From Planctomycetaceae bacterium (GTDB taxonomy: Bacteria; Planctomycetota; Planctomycetia; Pirellulales; Pirellulaceae), in NCBI GenBank assembly GCA_021298315.1, contig JAJTFC010000052.1, positions 1 through 41,593 of the forward strand: 41,593 nucleotides of DNA, given 5' to 3'. Below the pieces are notes generated by a model that searched no databases, was not told the origin of the DNA, and was given only the letters and a program-made list of their open reading frames with translations. Below, piece after piece: positions 26,571 to 34,855 of the stretch. Each line of letters begins with the position of its first letter. The stretch's first letter is position 1. Made by a program: the position numbers and the translations under genes.

Positions 26571-27269
26571 ATGTCAAATCCAGAACTTACCTTCTCTCCG
26601 GAGTCCGACGAGATCGCCGATAGCGAGGCATTCTCGGGCTTTTCCTTGTTAGGTTTGATCGCTTCTTTGGTAGGGATCCTCTCGATCCAATATGTCCATT
26701 TCATGCCCCTGGCGATCTTAGGAACGCTTCTGGGGATGTTCGTATTGCTTTTTTCCAAGAAACTAGCCCTTAGCAAGTTATCGAGAATCTTGGGATTCTT
26801 AGCCGTCGCCATCGGAGCGACCTGCGCCTCTTGGGGAGTCTCTCGAAGTTTTCTTCACAGCAATTACGAGTTGGAACAAGCTCGCAAGGTGGCGGAACTC
26901 TATTTGAATGCCTTGTCCAAAAAGGACCTCGATAGCGTCTACTACCTCGTGGGCTTCCAGTTCGAGGGGGAACGTCGTCCGACCGATGACGCACCAGAGA
27001 CTGAGTTGCAGAAAGCTAAAAAACGCCTCGCAACAGACCCGTCCCACCTGGAGATCCAGAAGCGAAGGGATCCTGCCAAGTGGACATTTGTGTCACTCGA
27101 TGGCGAATCGATGGGTTCTGCAGGGTACTCTTACAAACTAAGATATCGAGACGAAGGCCAGACCAATCCCCCGACCTATTTTGTTTATGCCCGTAAAGAT
27201 GTTCAGGAGCGTTTCGCGACGAAGAAAGAAATTCATTGGTACGTCGATACCATCGAAGCAGCTCGCTAG
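26571..27269 (+). CDS. Membrane protein with C-terminal soluble domain, unknown function
   Basis: A 232-residue protein. An acidic N-terminal segment of about 20 residues is followed by three closely spaced transmembrane helices (about 22-40, 44-64 and 73-92), similar in layout to DUF4190-type membrane regions. Then comes a soluble domain (about 95-232) that begins with a helix (ELEQARKVAELYLNALSKKD) and is otherwise beta-rich, reminiscent of NTF2-like or SnoaL-like folds. The fold comparison is by eye only. The ATG at 26571 is the natural start. The role is unknown. Confidence 0.7.
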   Translation: MSNPELTFSPESDEIADSEAFSGFSLLGLIASLVGILSIQYVHFMPLAILGTLLGMFVLLFSKKLALSKLSRILGFLAVAIGATCASWGVSRSFLHSNYELEQARKVAELYLNALSKKDLDSVYYLVGFQFEGERRPTDDAPETELQKAKKRLATDPSHLEIQKRRDPAKWTFVSLDGESMGSAGYSYKLRYRDEGQTNPPTYFVYARKDVQERFATKKEIHWYVDTIEAAR

Positions 27270-27314
27270 TCCGATCCCACAGTTTGCCGATCTTCTGGTA
27301 CTGGGAACTCCGAG

Positions 27315-28196
27315 ATGCCAAGTTCGCTAGTCAGTTTAGGTGCGAACCTCGGAAACACACTCGAAACGATGCGGTCTGCTTCCAGGCTCATCAAGGATGC
27401 ATTCGAGAACTCCAGAATCGAATTGAGCCCTATCTTCAAGACACCTCCGGTCGGTGGACCAAGCGGTCAGGGTGACTTTCTCAATTCCGTCGTGCGCATC
27501 GACCACGCGTTGAGTGTCTGGGAGGTCTGGGAGAGGATCAAGAGGATAGAAAACGAACTGGGCCGTCAGCGTTTTCGTCGATGGGAATCGCGCCGAATCG
27601 ATATCGACCTTCTGATGCACGACCAAGATCGGGTCTGGACTCCGCATTTAAAGGTTCCCCATCCGAGGATGAGCATGAGGACGTTTGTGATTCATCCAGC
27701 CTGTGAAATTGCTCCCGATTGGATCGATCCAGTTTCCGGCGTCTCGATCCGCGAACTGTCAAATCGCCTGAGAAACACTCACCACCCCCGCATTTCTATC
27801 GCATGCAACACCAAGTCCCTAGCCGATCGGATTGCAACCGTTTTAAGACATGGCGATTTGGTCGATCAAAAATGCGTGCAGTTATATTTTTGCGATGAGC
27901 CATCGGAATGGTCCAAACAAACGCCGCATGCCGACTTGCACATGGCTTGTGTCGAGATCCCTGACCCAGAAAGTGTTCAATGGGAGGATTACTGCCTACC
28001 TTGGGCCCTGGCCATGGGCTTTGTCAATTCGAGTTCCGCAGAGACTTCGGACGATCTGCATCCAAGCGATACGGGCTTGGGTGCCCGATACCTGTTGCCT
28101 GGAATCGATGTGGAGTGGGTTTGCCATGAGATCCAAGCAGCCTTGTTGGCCTTGCGGTGCCCAGTCGAGCCCACCGGTGATTCCTGGGTCGCTTAG
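27315..28196 (+). CDS. folK: HPPK (FolK) with an extra C-terminal domain
   Basis: The first 150 or so residues are 2-amino-4-hydroxy-6-hydroxymethyldihydropteridine pyrophosphokinase, a folate-pathway step. They contain VSLGANLGN at the start, SPIFKTPPVGGPSGQGDFLNSV in two conserved pieces, GRQRFRRWESRRIDIDLL (the HPPK signature, with acidic Mg2+ ligands) and PHPRMSMRTFV. Normal FolK ends at about 160 residues. Here a further 130 or so (from about 160) follow, with no motif I recognise, including LYFCDEPSEW and YLLPGIDVEWVCHEI. The start is the ATG at 27315. The adjacent SDR begins 27 bp after the stop. Confidence 0.86.
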   Translation: MPSSLVSLGANLGNTLETMRSASRLIKDAFENSRIELSPIFKTPPVGGPSGQGDFLNSVVRIDHALSVWEVWERIKRIENELGRQRFRRWESRRIDIDLLMHDQDRVWTPHLKVPHPRMSMRTFVIHPACEIAPDWIDPVSGVSIRELSNRLRNTHHPRISIACNTKSLADRIATVLRHGDLVDQKCVQLYFCDEPSEWSKQTPHADLHMACVEIPDPESVQWEDYCLPWALAMGFVNSSSAETSDDLHPSDTGLGARYLLPGIDVEWVCHEIQAALLALRCPVEPTGDSWVA

Positions 28197-28223
28197 CCAC
28201 TAAAATACCTGAGGAACCAAAAA

Positions 28224-29021
28224 ATGAGCCAGGATGAAATCAGCGAAAATTTGCCAGGAGTGAACCTCTTTCGAATCGATGGGCAGTTGGCGGTCATCAC
28301 TGGAGCGAGTCGTGGGCTGGGCTGGGCGATGGCGTGCGGACTGGCCAGCGCCGGTGCTGACGTTTTGCTTGTAAGCCGCAGTCAGTCTCAACTCGATGAG
28401 CGTGTCGAGCAGATTTCAAGTACCTATGGAACCAAGGCTTGGGGATATGCCGCAGACGTTGGCGATGAAGCATCTGTAGAGGGGCTCAAATCTTTTTGTT
28501 TAACCAAAGTTGGTTCACCATCGATCCTGATCAACAATGCCGGGATCAATATTCGAGGAGCGATCGATGAGTTGAGTTTTGACCAATTCAAACAGGTGCT
28601 ATCGACGAATGTCCAAGCACCTTGGCTCGTGACGAGAGCCTTTGTCGATGCAATGAAACAAAAGCGTTACGGAAGGATCATCCATGTCGCGAGCACGTTG
28701 GGTTTAGTCGGGCTTGCGAATCGAACACCTTACACGGCCAGCAAGGGCGCAGTGGTGCAACTAACTCGCGCGATGGCTCTTGAGTTTGCTCCATGGAACA
28801 TCACCTGCAATGCCATTTGCCCCGGACCGTTCCTGACCGAGATGAACAAAGCCGTAGCCGATAGTCCAGACATCCAGACCAATATTGTGGGGGCCACGGC
28901 CATGGGCCGCTGGGCGGAACTCAAAGAGATCCAAGGTGCCGCCATCTACTTGGCAAGCCCCGCCAGCAGCTTTACCACCGGAAGCATGATGGTCGTCGAC
29001 GGCGGTTGGACGGCAAGATAA
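28224..29021 (+). CDS. Short-chain dehydrogenase/reductase
   Basis: Classical SDR oxidoreductase of 265 residues. TGASRGLG is the nucleotide-binding TGxxxGxG motif (about 24-31). NNAGIN follows, and the catalytic Ser in HVASTLG plus Tyr/Lys in YTASKG complete the active site. PGPFLTEMN and the C-terminal MMVVDGGWTAR are typical of gluconate 5-dehydrogenase and 3-oxoacyl-ACP reductase-like SDRs. The substrate is not determinable. It starts 27 bp after folK and is probably transcribed with it. A potential regulatory palindrome lies downstream, before plsC. Confidence 0.88.
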   Translation: MSQDEISENLPGVNLFRIDGQLAVITGASRGLGWAMACGLASAGADVLLVSRSQSQLDERVEQISSTYGTKAWGYAADVGDEASVEGLKSFCLTKVGSPSILINNAGINIRGAIDELSFDQFKQVLSTNVQAPWLVTRAFVDAMKQKRYGRIIHVASTLGLVGLANRTPYTASKGAVVQLTRAMALEFAPWNITCNAICPGPFLTEMNKAVADSPDIQTNIVGATAMGRWAELKEIQGAAIYLASPASSFTTGSMMVVDGGWTAR

Positions 29022-29097
29022 GCCCCATAATCTCGTTGGATTTCGAGATTGCTTTCCTGCGAGCCTTCGAACATAATCGTCCGAAAGGAAGCAGGGT

Positions 29098-29128
29098 TTG
29101 AAAATCATTGCATTCTGCTGATTTTCAA
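29098..29128. promoter_or_regulatory. Perfect inverted repeat overlapping a possible plsC promoter
   Basis: TTGAAAATCA (29098-29107) and TGATTTTCAA (29119-29128) are exact reverse complements, 11 bp apart. Just downstream TATATT (29131-29136) matches the -10 consensus at five of six positions. TTGCAT (29108-29113) lies 17 bp upstream of it inside the loop. An operator embracing the -35 box is one reading. A transcribed hairpin (attenuator or weak terminator of the SDR) is the other. Confidence 0.45.
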
Positions 29129-29190
29129 CCTATATTCCCACTGCAGAACCTCCCACTGACGCTCCGTTTCTCCCCACTCCGAGGGAACTT

Positions 29191-29862
29191 TTGGCCGCTT
29201 TGACCGATTTTACAAAACGTTATGATCTCCCCCCAACCAGCGGTGCATCCCCCTGGTGTCGGTTGACGGGTCAAGGTTTAGCACTGATCGCCAAACTCGT
29301 CAGTGGTTTTTCGGTCCGATGGATCGGTGCTGAGCCGGATACTTGCCAGCGTGTCTACTTTGCCAACCACACTAGCCACCTCGATGCAGTGGTACTTTGG
29401 GCGGCACTTCCAGGAAGTCTTCGGCAACTAACCCGACCCGTCGCTGCCCAAGACTATTGGGGCCAAAGTCCGATGCGACGCTTTCTTGCCCAGTCCTTCA
29501 ACGCGATCTTGATCGACCGCAAGCAGATCAAGGTGCATCAAAGTCCAGTCGAACTGATGCTCAGAGAGATCGGTAACACGTACTCTTTGATCGTTTTCCC
29601 CGAGGGAAGCCGCGCTGTCGATGGCGAAATGGGTGAGTTCAAAAGCGGCCTTTATTACCTTGCAAAAAAGAGACCCGATCTGGAGCTCGTGCCGGTCTAC
29701 ATGGATAACATGAACCGGATTCTCCCTCGCGGTGAATTCGTCCCTGTACCGCTGCTAAGTTCGATTTCGATCGGTGCTCCGATCTTTCTAGAGCCTAAGG
29801 AAAGCAAACAAGACTTCTTGAATCGTGCCATGCGCAGCGTCAAAGCGCTCAAAGAACGCTAA
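29191..29862 (+). CDS. 1-acyl-sn-glycerol-3-phosphate acyltransferase (PlsC)
   Basis: A 223-residue acyltransferase of normal PlsC length. NHTSHLD at 59-65 is the catalytic NHx4D box and FPEGSRA begins at residue 136. LIDRKQIK sits in the middle, as in other LPLATs, and VPVYMDNM is near the C-terminus. It should acylate lysophosphatidic acid or a similar lysolipid at the inner membrane. The start is a TTG at 29191, preceded by GAGGGAA, which is a fair ribosome binding site. No transmembrane helix of the classical N-terminal kind is obvious. It is a distant paralogue of the longer protein at 1261. Confidence 0.85.
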   Translation: MAALTDFTKRYDLPPTSGASPWCRLTGQGLALIAKLVSGFSVRWIGAEPDTCQRVYFANHTSHLDAVVLWAALPGSLRQLTRPVAAQDYWGQSPMRRFLAQSFNAILIDRKQIKVHQSPVELMLREIGNTYSLIVFPEGSRAVDGEMGEFKSGLYYLAKKRPDLELVPVYMDNMNRILPRGEFVPVPLLSSISIGAPIFLEPKESKQDFLNRAMRSVKALKER

Positions 29863-29892
29863 ACTGTTGCTTGTTATCCGGGCCGAAGGCCC

Positions 29893-31140
29893 ATGCTAAG
29901 CAAACCTTCTAAATACTCTGCGCTGATGAACAAATCCTCCAGCAAAAAAGTCTCTCCGACTTCCGAATCAAACCGTCCTTCGTGGATCCCGTGGGTCCTG
30001 GCGGGCTTGTGCATCGGAGGTGGCATTGGAGCCCTGAGCTATTTAGGCCCAAATTCCAAACAGAGCGATTCTCCGAACGTCAAAGCCACCGTTGCTTCCT
30101 CAAACGCCACGAGCTCCGGGAAGCGCACCGAGACAAACGCGTTGCCTGCAGGTTTTCAGCCGACGATCGTCAATCAAACACAGCCCAAGGGCCAGCAACC
30201 CGACGCGATGGTGTGGATCCCCGGCGGTGAGTTCTCCATGGGGAGCGATTATCGGAGCGAAACACTCTGCGGCCTGCCCGGGATCACCAACGACGCGGTC
30301 CCTATCCATCGCGTTTACGTCGATGGCTTTTGGATGGATCAGACCGAAGTCACCAACGCTCAGTTCCGTGAATTCGTCGATGCCACCGGGTATGTCACTG
30401 TTGCCGAGATCAAACCAACCAAGGAAGAGTTTCCGACGGCCCCCGAGGAAAACTTGATCGCCGGCTCGACGGTCTTCAAACCTACACCAGGCCCAGTCGA
30501 ATTCGACAATTACCTGCAATGGTGGAGCTATGCCCCTGGTGCAGACTGGCGACACCCTTCCGGAGAGGGCAGCAGCATCGAGGGCAAAGACGACTATCCG
30601 GTGACCCACATCGCTTATGAGGACGCAGAAGCCTATGCCAAATGGGCAGGCAAGCGTCTACCGACCGAAGCCGAGTGGGAATTCGCCGCTCGCGGCGGCA
30701 AAGCCGCTGAACTGTATGCCTGGGGCAGCGAAATCAAGATCGATGACAAGTACCAAGCCAACATTTACCAAGGTCGCTTTCCTGTCGACGGCGGGGATAG
30801 TGGACTTGACGGTTTTGTAGGCATCGCCCCAACCCGCCAATACGCGCCCAATGCGTTTGGACTTTACGATATGGGTGGAAACGTTTGGGAGTGGTGCAGC
30901 GACTATTATCGGCACGACTACTACGCTCGACTGCACTCGAGTGGTCAGGTCTCTAGGAATCCACAAGGCCCCTCGGAAAGTTACGATCCGATGGAGCCCG
31001 ACCAAAAGAAGCGTGTTCACAGGGGCGGATCTTTCTTGTGCAGCGATCGCTACTGCACCCGCTACATGGTCGGCACCCGAGGTAAAGGTGAAGTCCGCAC
31101 CGCCAGCAACCATCTAGGTTTTCGCTGCGTCAAAGACTGA
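29893..31140 (+). CDS. Membrane-anchored formylglycine-generating enzyme (FGE/SUMF1 family)
   Basis: Converts a Cys or Ser of sulfatases to formylglycine, or is a close relative. From the ATG at 29893 (415 residues; another ATG lies at 29926), a hydrophobic segment near residues 33-57 (WIPWVLAGLCIGGGIGAL) indicates a membrane anchor or uncleaved signal. The FGE domain follows from about 100: MVWIPGGEFSMGS, YPVTHIAYEDAEAYAKWAGK, RLPTEAEWEFAARGG and GNVWEWCSDYY are all canonical. RGGSFLCSDRYCTRY supplies Cys383 and Cys388, the redox/copper Cys-x4-Cys pair of genuine FGE, which many look-alikes lack. No sulfatase gene is in the window. The 3' end lies in a short GACTGATCG triplication. Confidence 0.88.
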   Translation: MLSKPSKYSALMNKSSSKKVSPTSESNRPSWIPWVLAGLCIGGGIGALSYLGPNSKQSDSPNVKATVASSNATSSGKRTETNALPAGFQPTIVNQTQPKGQQPDAMVWIPGGEFSMGSDYRSETLCGLPGITNDAVPIHRVYVDGFWMDQTEVTNAQFREFVDATGYVTVAEIKPTKEEFPTAPEENLIAGSTVFKPTPGPVEFDNYLQWWSYAPGADWRHPSGEGSSIEGKDDYPVTHIAYEDAEAYAKWAGKRLPTEAEWEFAARGGKAAELYAWGSEIKIDDKYQANIYQGRFPVDGGDSGLDGFVGIAPTRQYAPNAFGLYDMGGNVWEWCSDYYRHDYYARLHSSGQVSRNPQGPSESYDPMEPDQKKRVHRGGSFLCSDRYCTRYMVGTRGKGEVRTASNHLGFRCVKD

Positions 31141-31160
31141 TCGGACTGATCGGACTGATC
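31135..31160 (+). repeat. Short tandem repeat GACTGATCG, three units
   Basis: Two full and one eight-base copy of the 9-mer GACTGATCG run without interruption. The stop codon of the FGE-family gene (31138-31140) lies in the first unit. It is a tiny repeat, and slippage would not change the protein because the stop precedes the other units. Confidence 0.6.
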
Positions 31161-31164
31161 TTTA

Positions 31165-34100
31165 CTAAACGGGCGACACCGTAATGGTCACGGTCGCTTC
31201 ATTGGAAAGTTCGCCAGCAAAGTCTCTGATCTTGTAAGTGAAACTATCGCTGGTGGCGTCGGATCCATCATGGGTGTATCGGATGCTTCCATTACCTAGA
31301 TTCAACGCGGTTCCATGCGAGGGCTGTGTGAGGATGACCACCGAGCCTAGGTTCAGTCCACCGTCTGGATCACTGTCGTTACCAGCGACATCGATGACAA
31401 CTTGGCCCCCAGGTGCAGAGACCGTCGCACTGTCGGGCACAGCGATCGGCGGCTGATTGACCAAGGTGATCGTCAGCGATACGGTTGCCTCATTGGATAG
31501 CTGGCCAGATTTATCTCGGATGCGATAAGTGAACACATCCGAGGTCGCTTCCGATCCATCATGCACGTAACTCACTTTGCCATCGGTCTGCACCGTCAGC
31601 GTTCCATGGCTTGGTTGGGTGCCGATAGCGATACTGGCTAGGTCGAGTCCATCGTCGTTATCAAAATCGTTGGCTGCCAAATCGACGATCGCCGCAATAT
31701 TCGATGGGATGGTCGCTGCATCGTTGACGGCAACCGGTGGATCGTTTACCGGCGTGATCGAGATCGATACGGTCGCCAAGTTCGATGCTTTGCCCGACAC
31801 GTCGCTTACCCGATAGGTAAAACTATCGACCGTCGTCTCCGTCCCATCATGGGTGTACTGGACGACTCCACCCACACCCAGTATCGCCGTGCCATTGCTT
31901 GGCGAGTTGACAATGACCACCGTGGCCGTATCGATCGCGTTATCGGCGTCGGTGTCATTCGCAAGCACAGGAATGTTGACCGTGCCACCTTCAAGCACAT
32001 TGGCTTCGTCATTGACCGCTAAGGGGCCATCGTTCACGGCTGTGATGGTGATATCTACCCGGGTCGATGACGAAACCAGCCCATTGTTGCCTCGAACAGT
32101 GTAGAACAGAACATCGCTGGTGCTCTCTGTACCACTGTGGGTGTACCGAATCGAGCCATTGCTCAAAACGATCGCAGTTCCATTCGTGGGAGCCGTCACG
32201 ATCGTGACGCTTGCGGGATCTAGACCATCAAACGTCACCGTATCGTTCGACAACACGTTGATATCGACCGAGTCCCCTTCGCTCACTGTTGCGGTATCGG
32301 GCTGAGTCACCGGTGGATTATTCACCGGTGTGATCGTTACGCTAACGGACGCAGGAACAGAAACGTTGCTGTTGGAGTCAGCGACCGTGTAAGCGAAAGA
32401 ATCGCTTGTGGTGTTCGATCCATTGTGCTTGTAAGTGACTTGGCCATTGCCAAGCGATGTGATCGTTCCGTTCGCCGGCTGGGTAGTAATGACGATGCTC
32501 GATGGACTCAGCGTCCCGCTCGGAGCAGTGTCGTTTGCTATGAGGTTTACAGTTTCTTCCCCGCCACGCGCAACGGTCAATCCATCGTTGTTGGCGATCG
32601 GTTTTCGCTGGATGGTAATCGATACGGTTGCGACGTTCGATACAACACCTTGGTTGTCCTTAAAGCTGTAAGTGAAACTGTCGCTCGTGGATGGTCCCCC
32701 GTTGTGAACGTAATTCACAACGCCCGTTTGAGTATTGACCCCAACGGTACCATTGGCAGGTTGACTAACGATAACAACCGATGTTGGATCGATGTTGCCT
32801 TCGATGTCCGAGTCATTGCTAAGGACTGGAATATTCACCGAGCCGCCTTCGACGACACTAGCCGTATCATTGTTGGCCACAGGAGCATCATTCACAGGCG
32901 TGATCGTGATCGACACAGTCGCTTCATTGGAGACGACTCCATTGGTCCCCTTGACGGTGTATCGGAACGTGTCGCTGGTCGATTCATTGCCACTGTGCGT
33001 ATAAGTGACCGTGCCATCGGCATTCTTGACGATCGTGCCTCGGATGGGCAAATCGGTAAAGACGATCGAGGCGAGGTCGAAACCACCTGTGGGTGCTGTG
33101 TCATTGGCAAGTATCGAAATCGTTGCCGTGCCACCTTCGGCAACCGTCGCCGTATCATTGACCGCGACGGGAGCTTGATTGTTCGCAGTGATCGTGACGC
33201 TGACCGTGGCCGCTGCAGAAACAAGTCCATTGACGTCCTTGATCGTGTACGCGAAGCTGTCCGAAGTCGTGCTGGAGTTGTTGTGCACATAGTTCACATT
33301 GCCATCGGTACCCACCGTCACCGTGCCATTGGCTGGCTGCGTTGTGATCACAATCGAGCCGCGATTGATCGCGGCCGTCCCTGCCGTGTCGTTGTTGGCC
33401 AAGTTCACCGTGGCCGAAGCTCCTCTCACGACCGAAAAACTATCGGCAACAGCCGTCGGTGGTGCCGGAGCTTGTGTGACCGTTACAGTAACGCTCGCGG
33501 GCGCAGAGGTCAGTCCATTGACGTCCTTGATCGTGTAAGCGAAGCTGTCCGAGGTGGTGCTGGAGTTGTTATGCACATAATTCACATTGCCATCGGTACC
33601 GACCGTGACCGTACCATTGGTCGGCTGCGTTGTGATCACGATCGAACCGCGATTGATCGCAGCCGTCCCGGCCGTGTCGTTGTTGGCCAAGTTCACCGTG
33701 GCCGAAGCCCCTTTAACCACCGAAAAACTATCGGCAACAGCCGTCGGAGGAGTCGTCTCGGTGATCGAGATCGATACGGTGGCAACGTTTGAAACGAGCC
33801 CCTTGTCGTCTTTGACCGTATAGGTCAACGAATCGGTTCTGGCCGACCCTCCGTTGTGGGTGTAGCTGATCACCCCTGTCGTTGAATTGACGCTTGCGGT
33901 TCCCGCTGTCGGTTGAGTAACGATCACTACCGTCTTTGGGTCGATCGTTCCGGTGCTATCAGTATCGTTTGACAATACGTTGATTTGGGTTGTTGCACCT
34001 ACGGCTAAACCCGCCGAGTCATTGTTGGCGACAGGGGCAACATTGACGACATCGCTAGGTGCGTTCGGATCGGTATTGATCTGTGTGAACCGGACTCCGA

Positions 34101-34695
34101 AGCGGTTGTTGGTCTGAGTGACGGTATTCTTTCCCGTACCGCCATCAATGCAAGAACCATTGCCGAAACGAAGATTCTCAAGAACCATCGTGTCATCGCC
34201 AATACCGCCGCCGACTCCTGAACCGCGTCTTGATCGGCTATTGCGAACCGTGATCGAATCGTTGCCATCACCACCGCCGGCATGGATCCGCTGTGCCAAC
34301 AAATTGCTCGCAACCAACACATCGTTGCCTGCGCCCAAGTCCATACGGATCTCGTATCGACCAACCGCATTGAGACCGATGACCGTCAGTTTATCATCCC
34401 CGCCCCCGGTAGCGATGTCATAGCCCTTGCGCACCCTCAAGATCGCCGGTTGGGTTAACCCATTGATCGTCGTGCCGGTAGCCCCGGTGACCCGAACCTT
34501 ATCACCGTTGATCCGCTCGATGGTCAGCTCGTTTGCGGCATCGTCTCCTCGTACCACCAAAAAACCGTTGGTTACCGCTGCGGTGACATCGCCAGCTAGC
34601 AATTCGCGAGCCTGTAGTTTTTCTAGAGCAAGCCTTCGTGCGGTGGTAACGATTTTACGATTTACAAGCTTTTTTCGGTTCTTATCGCTGTACAT
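31165..34695 (-). CDS. Giant secreted tandem Ig/cadherin-like repeat protein
   Basis: A surface-type protein of 1176 residues from the ATG at 34695; a GTG at 34740 in the same frame is possible. LEKLQARELLAG at 24-35 is the planctomycete-extracellular/LEPR-XLL type motif after a basic leader. A Gly/Asp-rich region (about 85-200) with GGGDDKLTV, LGAGNDVLV and GGIGDDTMV resembles hemolysin-type calcium-binding repeats. From about residue 217 to the end are ten units of about 96 residues, each starting like PVAVNDTATVAEGG and ending with SNEATVSITI (tandem-95/Cadherin_5-like). There is no dockerin, catalytic motif or C-terminal anchor; the last unit ends at the stop. The likely role is adhesion or cell-surface structure. 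Confidence 0.85.
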   Translation of the reverse strand: MYSDKNRKKLVNRKIVTTARRLALEKLQARELLAGDVTAAVTNGFLVVRGDDAANELTIERINGDKVRVTGATGTTINGLTQPAILRVRKGYDIATGGGDDKLTVIGLNAVGRYEIRMDLGAGNDVLVASNLLAQRIHAGGGDGNDSITVRNSRSRRGSGVGGGIGDDTMVLENLRFGNGSCIDGGTGKNTVTQTNNRFGVRFTQINTDPNAPSDVVNVAPVANNDSAGLAVGATTQINVLSNDTDSTGTIDPKTVVIVTQPTAGTASVNSTTGVISYTHNGGSARTDSLTYTVKDDKGLVSNVATVSISITETTPPTAVADSFSVVKGASATVNLANNDTAGTAAINRGSIVITTQPTNGTVTVGTDGNVNYVHNNSSTTSDSFAYTIKDVNGLTSAPASVTVTVTQAPAPPTAVADSFSVVRGASATVNLANNDTAGTAAINRGSIVITTQPANGTVTVGTDGNVNYVHNNSSTTSDSFAYTIKDVNGLVSAAATVSVTITANNQAPVAVNDTATVAEGGTATISILANDTAPTGGFDLASIVFTDLPIRGTIVKNADGTVTYTHSGNESTSDTFRYTVKGTNGVVSNEATVSITITPVNDAPVANNDTASVVEGGSVNIPVLSNDSDIEGNIDPTSVVIVSQPANGTVGVNTQTGVVNYVHNGGPSTSDSFTYSFKDNQGVVSNVATVSITIQRKPIANNDGLTVARGGEETVNLIANDTAPSGTLSPSSIVITTQPANGTITSLGNGQVTYKHNGSNTTSDSFAYTVADSNSNVSVPASVSVTITPVNNPPVTQPDTATVSEGDSVDINVLSNDTVTFDGLDPASVTIVTAPTNGTAIVLSNGSIRYTHSGTESTSDVLFYTVRGNNGLVSSSTRVDITITAVNDGPLAVNDEANVLEGGTVNIPVLANDTDADNAIDTATVVIVNSPSNGTAILGVGGVVQYTHDGTETTVDSFTYRVSDVSGKASNLATVSISITPVNDPPVAVNDAATIPSNIAAIVDLAANDFDNDDGLDLASIAIGTQPSHGTLTVQTDGKVSYVHDGSEATSDVFTYRIRDKSGQLSNEATVSLTITLVNQPPIAVPDSATVSAPGGQVVIDVAGNDSDPDGGLNLGSVVILTQPSHGTALNLGNGSIRYTHDGSDATSDSFTYKIRDFAGELSNEATVTITVSPV
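33230..33735 (-). repeat. Near-identical tandem duplication inside the Ig-like repeat protein
   Basis: Repeat units 2 and 3 (counted from the protein's N-terminus) share long identical stretches offset by exactly 288 bp (96 codons). For example, the segment around 33299 recurs at 33587. Most differences are at third codon positions. The other units are far more diverged, so this is the youngest internal duplication. Confidence 0.8.
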
Positions 34696-34855
34696 GGCTC
34701 TCGCTGAACGTTCGAGTTGGAATGCTTGTTGGATACTCACACCCGGGGCTAGGTTCCCTCTTGTCCTGAGTGGAAAATCGGACTCAAGGCTCGGTTTCTA
34801 CTGTAGTTCGAGCCCACTGCGGGGCAATACCTAGAGGATCGACAGCGCAAAGGGA

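Noticed and set aside
32425..33792. A 455-codon plus-strand frame inside the tandem repeat gene
   Set aside because: Its Arg/Asp-rich repetitive translation mirrors the repeats of the minus-strand gene, which has the Ig/cadherin-like pattern and the N-terminal export motif.
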